From Darksidea phi (Eukaryota; Ascomycota; Dothideomycetes; Pleosporales; Lentitheciaceae): a DNA stretch of 58,641 nt. Shown here in pieces: positions 10,612 through 19,702 of this stretch (position 1 is the stretch's first letter; the number at the start of each line of letters is the position of its first letter). A program made the translations under genes and the position numbers. The stretch lies in NCBI GenBank assembly GCA_030770425.1, contig JASJFT010000260.1:1-58641 (forward strand). Reading direction: 5' to 3'. The notes beneath the pieces are model-generated. The model did not search any database, was not told the origin of the DNA, and saw nothing but the letters and a program-made list of their open reading frames with translations.

Positions 10612-11414
10612 AGACAGCATGACTTTCGGGCGAAGGGTAATATGGGCCTTCATAGCATAGGTTCTTGGCGTTGTTGCAAGAAGATTTGGTCGCTGGATAA
10701 GCTTGGATAGAGTAGCTGCAGGGTCTCAGCCCTCTTCCGGCTCTAGAGGGTCAAACACTCGACAATGACAACCATCAGTCGCCTTTAGTGTGTTTGGTCG
10801 TGAGGGCTGCCTTGACGTGCACTCCTGTTCGTTGTCCGTGATGCCCAGAGGATTTCCGCTGCGATACCCAGGATCGTCTTCTGCCACCGCCGTGAATAAA
10901 AGCTTAGCCCTCCAGTTCCGTCACAGATCTTCCCCAAAATTTCCGTCGATCTTGCAGTCCGCAGCGCATAGCATCCGGGCGCGACAAAGTTGAATGTGGG
11001 GACGGGTCTAGCGTAAAAGAACCCTTGCTTAGAGCTTGTGCGTTGCGCCCAATTGCGCGCCATACCCGTGGAACTTGCTCAATATACCTCACTCTACGCC
11101 GCTTGCAGCGGCCAGCAGCGTATCTAGTGCAGGCCACGGCCAATACCACAGTACTCCCATTCTGTAACCGACTAGATGATGGAGCTGGGTGCCGAGGAGC
11201 TCAGATGTGCTTGACGCGAGGTGCACGCGACGGAATGCACGGCAAGCAGGGAGCTCTTGCTGTGAAATAAGTAACCATGCCCAGCTTCTGTAGCTTGTTT
11301 GTCTTTGGCGAGCTCTTCCTTCTCCAAACCACCCTTCTTTGAAGTCAAGCTTCTAGAGTTGCTTCTTCCTACATCACTCCTACCAACGACGCCAATTCCT
11401 CCACGTCCCTCAAA
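10612..11414 (+). promoter_or_regulatory. upstream region of the BIM1-like gene
   Basis: No coding region is supported in these 0.8 kb. AACTTGCTCAA at 11072-11082 is an exact copy of the 11-mer in the metalloreductase/Ctr promoter. CT-rich sequence just before the ATG at 11415 looks like a fungal 5' leader. Confidence 0.4.
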
Positions 11415-12117
11415 ATGCTCTCCAACGCGCTCTCCCTCCTCGTCCTCCTCCCCCTCACAACCGCACATTTCGTCCTCGATTGGCCGGAGAAGCGCGGCTT
11501 TGATGATGCACAAGCGGCTAACTTCCCTTGCGGTGGCTTCGATTCAGTGTCGTCGAGTCGCACCGACTTCCCTATGAGTGGCGGCCCCATCCAATTGGAC
11601 ATGCACCACTCGCAGACCAGAGTTGCTGTGTATTTGGCGGTCGGTGACAACCCGGGAAGCAACTATAGCATAGTGCTACGTCCACAATTCCAACGGGATG
11701 GTCTTGGGGATTTCTGTATGGGACAGGTCAGCATCCCGGCAGACCTCAACATTTCAGCGGGCACACCGGCGACTATCCAGGTAGTAACCAACGGAGATCC
11801 TGATGGCGGCCTTTACCAGGTGTGTTGGAACTTTTTAAAAGATTTGTACCAGATTTGTGCTCACATTGGATTAGTGCGCCGACGTCACGTTGACCGACAG
11901 CACCCTCTCCGAATCGGACTACAATAGCCACTGCAAAAACGGCAGTGGAAACACGGGTGGATTCACTTCGGGCAATCCCAACGAAACGTCTGGTGGAAGC
12001 CCGACATCAAGCGGAGGAGGTCAATCTGCTAGCCCGACTCCTGGTGCCGCGTCCCATGCGACTGCTGTGTCGTGGATGTTGGGAGCCGCTGGCGTAGTTG
12101 CATTTGGTATGCTATAA
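11415..12117 (+). CDS. BIM1/X325-like copper-binding protein, GPI-anchored
   Basis: Exons 11415-11819 and 11875-12117 join in phase 0 across a 55-nt intron to give 215 residues. A signal peptide (residues 1-17) ends in LTTA, leaving His18 as the mature N-terminus, the copper-brace residue of the LPMO-like X325 family. The mature start HFVLDWPEKRGF and PCGGF are typical of the family. Four cysteines (39, in DFCMGQ, 136, 155) fit two disulfides. A His pair at 64-65 and Asp138 in CADV are the likely further copper ligands. A Gly/Ser-rich spacer and a hydrophobic C-terminus (AVSWMLGAAGVVAFGML) indicate a GPI anchor. Family members do not cleave polysaccharides like true LPMOs; Cryptococcus Bim1 helps Ctr1 import copper. 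The neighbouring Ctr gene fits that role. Confidence 0.87.
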
Positions 12118-12807
12118 GCTTAAGGCCGGATTCAAGGGTGGATTGTACATAAGAAGAAGGGGCAATTGGATTGTTCTTCAGCGTTCGATCGTTTGGGCAT
12201 GGCCAGGAGGAAGTTTTGCTCCCCAGCGAAGCTACAAATCACGTTCGACGGAACAAATCCAAGCAGTACTAACGGTTCTTCTCTGGTGCATTGCTCGCCC
12301 TATGTGCGCAAGTAGCAATGCCCTCAGAAGCTGTTATTGAAGATGGAAGGATGATGGCATATGTACAGTTGCGATGAATGTGATTGGCCAATGCCGAGTG
12401 TCGACAGCGTCGGAGCTTTGACAGGCGAAGTGCGGCCATAAATAATAGAATTGGTGATTATGCCACCAGTAGTGTACATTTCTACTCCGAATATAGCCTC
12501 GCATGGTTGTGACGTGCAATGTACCGGTTCTCGTTGATGGTGAAAGCTTCCAGCTCGGTCGCAACAAGCGAGGCGCGAGGGCACACACTGCGGAGCCTCG
12601 GCGCCGTTTCTCCGACAGGACGCTTCGACTCCATCACCAAACCTCACTTGTAGGAAACTCACCACCTAGCCGCAGTACCGGTGCGTACTCCACCCATTGC
12701 CTTTCCAAATCCATCAGACCATCGCCGCAAAACTATTTGGACTTGTCGCTGACTCTCAACCGCTGCAGCACCTCCTCTAGCCTCGCCCAATTTCCTCCTC
12801 CGCAAAT
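12118..12807. other. gene-free stretch before the NAC-beta gene
   Basis: About 0.7 kb of 3' UTR and promoter. Open frames here are short, overlap on both strands and show no recognisable protein. CT-rich leader sequence precedes the ATG at 12808. Confidence 0.4.
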
Positions 12808-13668
12808 ATGGATCAAGCAAAGCTTGCACGCATGCAGGCGTCGGTGCGCATTGGTATGTCTTCCCACTCCTTGTTCTGATAGCTGGCGCGTCCTCAGCCG
12901 TTCGCCATGCTTGTTTGAATAAGCACGCTTGCTAACATGTCTAAACAGGGTAAGCAAACTACCTCTCCACTACAGCAACGGCCTGCACGCTGCCCCCGCA
13001 CCATCTGTTTGATCCGAGTCCAATTGAGTGGCATATAGGAGGATGGCAAACAGTAGCATTGCATGTATCGGGAAGAACACGGCTAACGGTGTGACATAGC
13101 GGCAAAGGCACTCCCCGCAGGAAAGTCAAGAAGGTGCATAAGAGCGCCGGTACCGACGACAAGAAGCTCCAAGGAGCCCTCAAGAAGCTCAATGTTCAGC
13201 CTATCCAGGCCATCGAGGAGGTTAACATGTTCAAGAGCGACGGAAACGTCATCCACTTCTCGGCACCGAAGGGTACGTCGTTGTCCTGTCACTCATTACA
13301 TGGGCCTTGCTTCCGTTCTTGACTATGCCATCTGCGCCCAATTTCCTCATGTCAAACTTGTTATATGCCCTACAGCTTGCGTTCAGCTCTGATGCTAATC
13401 CCGCCTTATAGTCCACGCTTCCGTACCTTCCAACACCTTCGCCATCTACGGCAACGGCGAGGACAAGGAGCTGACCGAGCTCGTCCCCGGCATCCTCAAC
13501 CAACTCGGCCCCGATTCGCTGGCATCGCTGCGCAAGCTTGCCGAGAGCTACCAGAGCCTACAGAAGGAGAAGGGTGAGGATGGCGAAAAGAAGGACGACG
13601 AGGATGACGACGACATCCCTGACCTTGTTGCCGGCGACAACTTCGAGACCAAGGCGGAGGTTGAGTAA
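12808..13668 (+). CDS. EGD1: nascent polypeptide-associated complex subunit beta
   Basis: A ribosome-bound chaperone subunit that, with the alpha subunit, shields nascent chains at the exit tunnel. The protein (158 aa) is [19 protein letters not shown]..., with the basic RRKVKKVHK ribosome-binding patch, the NAC core ([37 protein letters not shown]) and an acidic tail ([12 protein letters not shown]). Exons are 12808-12853, a single G at 12949, 13100-13272 and 13412-13668. The family motif [12 protein letters not shown] is only in frame if one base is inserted between exon 1 and the GGCAAAGG exon. Exactly one G lies between a good acceptor (GCTAAC...AAACAG) and a good donor (GTAAGC). Identity is certain; the one-base exon, or recursive splicing through it, is inferred. 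Confidence 0.93.
12949..12949 (+). other. EGD1: putative one-nucleotide exon of EGD1
   Basis: G12949 sits between intron A (12854-12948; donor GTATGT, branch GCTAAC, acceptor AAACAG) and intron B (12950-13099; donor GTAAGC, branch GCTAAC, acceptor CATAG). Including it restores codon GGC at the exon junction. Confidence 0.7.
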
Positions 13669-14641
13669 GCTACTAGTTCAAGGACGATGAACCTCTAAGG
13701 CAATGGCGGATCAGCATTGGTTGGTGGTCTGCGCATGTGTATTTCGATACGTAGGATCGCGGGCACTACATACTCCCATCTCACATTCTCTTTCAGTTGG
13801 TCGCGGCGGATCTCATGTGGCATGTGGCCCGGACTGGCGTTCGTCTTGAAAAGAAATGGAAATGGAAAAGTCCTAGCACATGAAGGCGGTCCTTTTTCCG
13901 CATGTGATAACGTGCCGCCAGCAGCATTTGTTTCCTCCGCTGATCCCACAACAGCTACCGTTGATTTTCTTACGGTATTTTCACAAAGCCTCCCCTGGCG
14001 GAAACCCTACAGCTCCATCTGACGGCGACTGTGGCGCGGTCACCGCTGATAGCTGTACTTGGGCTTTTGAGCGGAAGCGATCCGCACTGTAGGGGTCATT
14101 TGCATTAAGCCTGATGATTAATTATGATTCTCGCATACGGATTAACATATCTACCGACTGATTGGATGATTTCCAGACATTTGAAGACATCCCGTTTTGT
14201 CATCAAACCGGCTCGGATATTAAGCGCTGCCGAATACGACCAAGGCGGCTAGATTCACGACGTCGGTCATAGCTCCAATAGCTTCTTAATTGTTGAGCGG
14301 ACCGATTATTGCTAAGCATCAACCTCCCCTCCTGTTGTTGACTACCATTACTAGGTAATAAAACAGCGTCTGCATATTTAGACGTCGGGCATCTCATCTA
14401 TTTCTCCTTTTCATCCCTACGAATCCTCAGGTTACACAAACTTTATTCTATGACGGCTTCGATTCGGTTCCCCACCATCCTCTAACGCGTTTCGATACCA
14501 GCACGGATCCACGAGGCGTTCCTTGGTCGCACTTTATTTGAAGCGCGTCTTCCCTTCTCACGTTTTTGAACCGCGTGTCATCTCTCTCGGTCTCGCTCTC
14601 TTTTCTCATATCCAATTTCTGTGACACCCCAGCTCAGCACC
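13669..14641. other. gene-free stretch between EGD1 and the FAD oxidoreductase
   Basis: Nearly 1 kb without a supported gene: 3' UTR of EGD1, an A/T-richer middle near 14100-14350, and a CT-rich leader before the ATG at 14642. Confidence 0.4.
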
Positions 14642-15916
14642 ATGGTGACCGAAACAATCCTGATCCTAGGTGGCTCTTTCGCCGGCCTCAGCGCAGCGCA
14701 CTATGCGCTCAAGCACACGATTCCACAGCTCCCAAAGAAGGACGGCACGAACTACACTGTCACGCTTGTGAATCCGTCTAAAGACTTCTGGTGGAGGATC
14801 GCTGGGCCAAGAGAGATTGTCTCGAACAAGATGATGCCGTCGAGCAAGACTTACTACCCGATCGAGCCGGCCTTTGCGTATGCGAAGGATCGCTTTACGT
14901 TCGTTCAAGGCACGGCGACGCATGTGGATTCTGCGGGTCAGAATGTGTCTGTTACCACGGTGTCAGGAGAACAAAAAAGCATTCCGTATACCGCGCTTAT
15001 TATTGCGACCGGCATCTCTACACCTTCCTCTCTGTTCACGCAAACATCTAGCGCTGCAGAGCTCCAGGCCACGCACGAGGCCTTCCGGAAAGCCCTTCCG
15101 AATGCAAAGACGGTGATCATTGGCGGAGGCGGGCCTGTCGGCGTTGAGTCTGCGGGAGAGATCGCGGAATTCTTGAACGGCAAGCCAGGCTTCATGGCTT
15201 CTGCCCCCAAGAACCCAAAGGCAAAGGTCACAATCATCTGCGCGGAGAAGAAGATGCTTCCCATCCTCCGCGAGTCCATCTCGAAACAAGCCGAGAAGTT
15301 CCTAGCTCGCCTCGGTGCTAATGTAGTCTACAACACAAAAGTCGTATCCGCAACAGCCGCCGGTGACAAGACAACCGTCGAGCTCTCGGACGGCCAAACC
15401 ATGGAAGCAGACATCTACATCGACGCAACCGGCGTTCGCCCTAACACCTCTTTCCTCCCTAAGGACTGGCTCGACAACCGCAACCGCGTATCATGCAACG
15501 CAAAGACCCTCCGCGTCGAGACAGCCTCCGCAGGCCCACGCGTCTACGTCGTCGGCGATGTAGGCTCCTACACACGCGGCGGCGTCATGGACCAGTACGA
15601 CGCCATCCCGGTCGCCATGACGAACCTCAAGACCGACCTCACCGCCCATATCAGCGGCGCCGCACCCGGTCCTGATAGACATTACACGGCGAACTTGAAG
15701 GAGCAACAAATTGTCCCGATTGGGACACAGAAGGGGGTTGGGGCTTTCGGGGGACGTCCTGTGCCGAGTTTGATGGTCTGGGCGATCAAAGGGAGGGATT
15801 ATTTGGCTGGCCAGCTGGCGGTGGCAACGCTGAACGGGGATCAGTATAAGAAAGAGAAAGGATGGAAGCCGCAGCCGATTGTAGCGAGCGGGCAGGCTGG
15901 TTTGAGCAGTGGTTAG
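14642..15916 (+). CDS. AIF/AMID-like FAD-dependent NAD(P)H oxidoreductase
   Basis: An intronless gene of 424 residues starting at MVTETILILGG. It has the two dinucleotide-binding folds of the pyridine nucleotide-disulfide oxidoreductase class: the FAD motif GGSFAGLSAA near residue 10 and the NAD(P)H motif IIGGGGPVGVESAGE near residue 165. An ATG motif (LIIATGIST) and a C-terminal FAD motif (RVYVVGDVGSYTRGG) are also present. There is no redox-active Cys pair, as expected for AIF/AMID/FSP1-type NADH:quinone-like oxidoreductases. No clear signal or mitochondrial presequence is seen. The substrate cannot be told from sequence. Neighbours give no pathway hint. Confidence 0.88.
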   Translation: MVTETILILGGSFAGLSAAHYALKHTIPQLPKKDGTNYTVTLVNPSKDFWWRIAGPREIVSNKMMPSSKTYYPIEPAFAYAKDRFTFVQGTATHVDSAGQNVSVTTVSGEQKSIPYTALIIATGISTPSSLFTQTSSAAELQATHEAFRKALPNAKTVIIGGGGPVGVESAGEIAEFLNGKPGFMASAPKNPKAKVTIICAEKKMLPILRESISKQAEKFLARLGANVVYNTKVVSATAAGDKTTVELSDGQTMEADIYIDATGVRPNTSFLPKDWLDNRNRVSCNAKTLRVETASAGPRVYVVGDVGSYTRGGVMDQYDAIPVAMTNLKTDLTAHISGAAPGPDRHYTANLKEQQIVPIGTQKGVGAFGGRPVPSLMVWAIKGRDYLAGQLAVATLNGDQYKKEKGWKPQPIVASGQAGLSSG

Positions 15917-16489
15917 ATTTGACCTTGAAGAATGGATATTAGAGCGTAGGAAAGGCTGCCGGTGGAAGTTGTAATATCTCATATGTGAGAATAGTGTCGC
16001 ATTTACAGAATACCCTTGGAGCTGAAGGCGGATCATAGGTTGTTTATAATACACCTTTTAGTTTACTATATTATCAGAGTTGTATGTATCTAGGAGAGTT
16101 TGCAGTAATAATCGTGAAGAGACTGAAGCATATTAGTTCTAAGTGAGATCAGCGTCCATCATTTAATCGTCGTCCCTACCGGGAGTTCACGGGTATCCCA
16201 ATGAGTAACAACGGGCACCCCAACAAGATATTTTTCGTCTTTGTTATCCAGGGTAGTACCTTAGCTCTACATTAACCCATAGCAGTTATTTGGCTCTAGA
16301 ATGTTTGGATACGGATCTCACGAATCACAGCACGTTGAAGAAGATGAAACTTCCTTCGCCCCCGCGGGCTTTGCAAGCTCTGGGAAGAATCTACCAGTGC
16401 GAAGGTTAGAGTAACGCTTCAAAGGAACGATAGGTTGTGCCTCTCAAACGTATCGAATAAACCTTAGAGCATACTAATTCTACCTAAAC
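15917..16489. other. convergent intergenic stretch
   Basis: Between the stops at 15916 (+) and 16490 (-). A/T-rich 3' UTR sequence around 15960-16130; no other feature is seen. Confidence 0.4.
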
Positions 16490-17704
16490 TCAAGTTGCTT
16501 GTTTATTAGCCTCTCCGGCTAGGATCCGTTGCTTCTCTTCGATCATCCGTACAATTGTCGAATAGCCCCCCTTCTTCGCCTCCAACAACGCATCCTTATA
16601 CCTCCGTCCCTCCTCTCTTATTCCTAAGGCACGCCGGCGGATGAGGTTCGACACCTCGATTTCAGCACCCGCATCAAGCAGCATCTTAACTAGCGGCGCG
16701 CTTCCAGAAATAGCAGCCAGCTCAAGACAGGAGCGAGGGCTAAAGTCTGTCTCGTTGGGATCTGCTCCATACTCCAGCGCGACCTTTGCCGCCTTAAGTG
16801 CTCCACATTCGCAGCTGCACACGAGCGCCCAATCTAGTACGGATAGAAACCATTGTGGCTGGGCTTTAGCCCGTATGTGATCGAGTGTTATTTTGAGCGT
16901 GTAGATTTGGTTACCTCGCGCCGCAAAGTAGACGGCAAGGTCTTCATCGGGTTTCTCGTCGGAGGAGCGGTAGTACTCCTGCTGCAGGTAGAGCTGGACA
17001 ATAGCTTGATGGCCCATGTATGCTGCCGCAGCAAGGGGGGACCTATAAAGGGCCAAGTTGCGCCCACCTGGGTCGGTGGGTTCGTAGGGCAGCGCGCCTT
17101 GGTCAATGCAGAATTGCACAATATCGCGATGCCCCTGCGTGGCCGCGGCCCATGACGGGCGCCCAAAAAACGCGAGGGGATCTGAGCCCGTGTGAAGCGA
17201 CTTCACGAGGTCCAAGTCGCCCATCCATGCTGCTACGGTGAGGCAGTTACCCTCCATACCACCCTCAAACTGCTTCGGGCTTTTAACTATTCTTTCCACG
17301 TTGTCAAAGATAGCGGACCTATGCTGCGCGGCTAGACAGGCGCACGCGTTGCGCTCCAGACGCTCGAATCCTGCGGCGTCGTGCTCTGACTTTGTGAGCT
17401 TCGCGAGTGTCCGGCTGGTATCCCGTGTAGCTACAATCCAAGAATGTGTGCCGGGCCTTTCGGTAGACACGCGGTGATGGAGATATCGTGCGATGAGATC
17501 GAGGCGGTGCTCGATCTTGTCCCTCTTTCGCGTTGACGCCGCGACTTGCTCGACGACTCTGGTAGTGATGATGGCGTCGAGGATCTCGTCTGCGAGCGTG
17601 CGACATGTAATGCGCAGTCTCATTGACTGTGTCAGGCCTAGCTGCTGCACTGCACACGAGACAATGCCGCGGAAGACGTCCGCGGGGAGGTCTAGAAGCT
17701 GCAT
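16490..17704 (-). CDS. ankyrin-repeat protein with F-box-like N-terminus
   Basis: Intronless, 404 residues from the ATG at 17704 (MQLLDLPADVFRGIVS); the frame continues five codons upstream only to a GTG. The first 40 residues resemble a degenerate F-box (LDLPADVFRGIV, LRITCRTLADEI), a combination common in fungi, where such proteins may recruit substrates to SCF ligases. Ankyrin repeats follow: NCLTVAAWMGDLDLVKSLH near residue 150, PSWAAATQGHRDIVQFCID near 180, SPLAAAAYMGHQAIVQLYL near 220, and KAAKVALEYGADPN and CLELAAISGSAPLVKMLLDAGAEIE near 315-350. No partner is indicated. Divergent from RRP43 across 246 bp, so a shared promoter is likely. Confidence 0.8.
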   Translation of the reverse strand: MQLLDLPADVFRGIVSCAVQQLGLTQSMRLRITCRTLADEILDAIITTRVVEQVAASTRKRDKIEHRLDLIARYLHHRVSTERPGTHSWIVATRDTSRTLAKLTKSEHDAAGFERLERNACACLAAQHRSAIFDNVERIVKSPKQFEGGMEGNCLTVAAWMGDLDLVKSLHTGSDPLAFFGRPSWAAATQGHRDIVQFCIDQGALPYEPTDPGGRNLALYRSPLAAAAYMGHQAIVQLYLQQEYYRSSDEKPDEDLAVYFAARGNQIYTLKITLDHIRAKAQPQWFLSVLDWALVCSCECGALKAAKVALEYGADPNETDFSPRSCLELAAISGSAPLVKMLLDAGAEIEVSNLIRRRALGIREEGRRYKDALLEAKKGGYSTIVRMIEEKQRILAGEANKQAT

Positions 17705-17950
17705 AGTGCTGCTGCTCACATAACTTCTTCAGATTGTCGACCAAATAGCCAACTTACCTAAGCGTATATCCCCGACCGATGGTCCGCTCCTGTCCCTACC
17801 CCACCAAATTTAAGCTTCTGACCCTAGCGCCTGGGCTCTAAATGTTCTCTAAAATTTCCCGCTTACAACAGCACATCCCGCATTCCACCTCCACTTGGCG
17901 TAATAACACCACCACATACGCGTCTAACGCCCTTCTATGCTACCACAAGC

Positions 17951-19006
17951 ATGGCAACGGCAACATCCACGCATTCCGCGCCCGCACTCTCCTTCCCTCG
18001 ACCCATCTTCGCCGCAGTCTCCCCGCATCCCTTTCTCCAAGCGCATCTCACAGCCGACAATGCGCGAAAAGCTCCGCTCCGCGCGAATGGCCGTACAGCG
18101 CAAGAGTTTAGGACACCGGGTGTGAATACAGGGAGCTTGACACATTGTAACGGGAGTGCGGTTGTGAGGTTGGGCAATACGAGTGTAGTTTGTGGGGTGA
18201 GGGCGGAGATTTTGGCGGAGGTAGACGCGCCTGGGGATGGCGTTATAAACGGAGACAACGAGGAGAACTTGGACGAAGAAAGAGAAGAGATTGAGAACTT
18301 GAGACTATTGGTGCCAAATGTCGAATTGAGTACAGGAAGCACACCGCAATACATACCCGGAAATGCACCCTCGAGCTTCGCCCAAACGCTCATAACACGC
18401 ATACGCTCGCTCCTCCTCTCTACACATCTCCTCCGAGCCTCCGACTTGCGCATACTCTACACACCACCCAGCAATCCTGACGATCCTGACGAAGAACCCG
18501 AACCGCTTTTGAAAGGCTACTGGGTCCTCTACATAGATGTATTTTACATCAGCATAGACGGCAACGCCTTCGACGCCGCCTGGCTCAGCATCCTCTCCGC
18601 GCTCCAGAAGACACTCATCCCCCACGCGTTCTGGGATGAAGACTTAGAGACAATACTATGCTCCGACGACCCCTCTGACGCACACAGCCTCAGCCTCCGG
18701 GGCCTACCTATCCCATCTACATTCGCCGTCTTTGAGGGGAAGAGGGACTGGGATGAGAGTGGTGAAGAAAAGGATGTCAACTGGGTGCTGAGCGATCCTG
18801 ATGCTTTTGAGGAGAGTGTGTGTCGGGAGAGCGTTTGTGTGGTTGTGGACTGCAGCGGTGGGAAGAAGGGAGCGAAGGATGCGCTTCTGAAGAGAGTGGA
18901 GAAGAGTGGCGGTGGGGTTGTTGATAGGGAAGGAATGAAGGGGTTAGTTAGGAGGGCCATTGAGCGGTGGGAGGCTGTGGAGAGGGTTTTGAGTGGGAAG
19001 GCTTGA
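17951..19006 (+). CDS. RRP43: exosome complex component Rrp43 (RNase PH-like)
   Basis: Intronless, 351 residues. The RNase PH fold starts with the block RANGRTAQEFRTPGVNTGSLTHCNGSA / VVRLGNTSVVCGVRAEI near residues 44-85, matching the EXOSC8/Rrp43 pattern. Mid-domain parts include GYWVLYIDVFYISIDGNAFDAAWLSILSAL near 190-220 and the C-terminal IPSTFAVFE. Rrp43 is a catalytically inactive subunit of the six-member ring of the nuclear and cytoplasmic RNA exosome, which threads RNA to Rrp44 for 3'-5' decay and rRNA processing. An acidic insertion (residues about 90-120) and a Gly/Lys-rich segment late in the protein are lineage-specific. It could be confused with Rrp42, but the N-terminal spacing favours Rrp43. 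Confidence 0.85.
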   Translation: MATATSTHSAPALSFPRPIFAAVSPHPFLQAHLTADNARKAPLRANGRTAQEFRTPGVNTGSLTHCNGSAVVRLGNTSVVCGVRAEILAEVDAPGDGVINGDNEENLDEEREEIENLRLLVPNVELSTGSTPQYIPGNAPSSFAQTLITRIRSLLLSTHLLRASDLRILYTPPSNPDDPDEEPEPLLKGYWVLYIDVFYISIDGNAFDAAWLSILSALQKTLIPHAFWDEDLETILCSDDPSDAHSLSLRGLPIPSTFAVFEGKRDWDESGEEKDVNWVLSDPDAFEESVCRESVCVVVDCSGGKKGAKDALLKRVEKSGGGVVDREGMKGLVRRAIERWEAVERVLSGKA

Positions 19007-19702
19007 GGCGGACGAGATACCAGAAACAGCAACATCAGGCCTAAGAGGTGGCGTTGTACGATTAAAAGTGCATGGTTAGGCCTACGCGTTTAGTGCCATT
19101 GGATTCTCGATGCCGTGCTCAATCCTGTTAGCAATTCTGGCCAAACATAGAAAAGGTACCGCCTCAGCAATAGATACCCACCACCACAGCATCCCAGGAA
19201 CAATCACGCCAGCACTCAAAGTACCGCATCATAAACACAATAATCGTATTATAAAAATACATTTCAAAACACACGCCATGCCACCGTGCCTCATCCAAAA
19301 CAAACGCCGTCCTGTAAACCAAGATATCGCCCACAGATGCTAAGATGCAACGCAATGTATGCTTGCTGGAAATGTGACAATGATGCAGAAAAGAAAAGAG
19401 GTGCAGAGAAATGACATAGGGAAGAGATCAATAGACAGGACGTGCCATCCGTGCAGACACATTTTTCTGCGGGAAACCCCTCTCGATCATCGACGCCGTT
19501 TTCTCCCCATCAACTCTTCATCCAATCCCATCCAACCTCATCCGACCCCGACCGACCCCGTCAAGCTTCATCCGATCCGTTCCATCCCCAATGCTCTTCT
19601 TTTCTCTCATTACCAAGGCCAAACACATATCGTCCCTCATCGCGCATTCATATCCAAGACACTTAAAACAACGCGAGAGAAAACAGATCATCACAAATCG
19701 GC
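19007..19702. other. convergent intergenic stretch between RRP43 and nimA
   Basis: About 0.7 kb between two stops. It contains a possible extra terminal exon of nimA (acceptor near 19658) and otherwise 3' UTR sequence. Confidence 0.4.

Noticed and set aside
11856..11863. TGTGCTCA, a copper-regulator-like site
   Set aside because: It lies inside the intron of the BIM1-like gene near the acceptor and could be chance; it was not used as evidence of regulation.
17705..17719. N-terminal extension of the ankyrin protein (MSSST)
   Set aside because: The apparent first Met is a GTG codon; the ATG at 17704 is the eukaryotic start.
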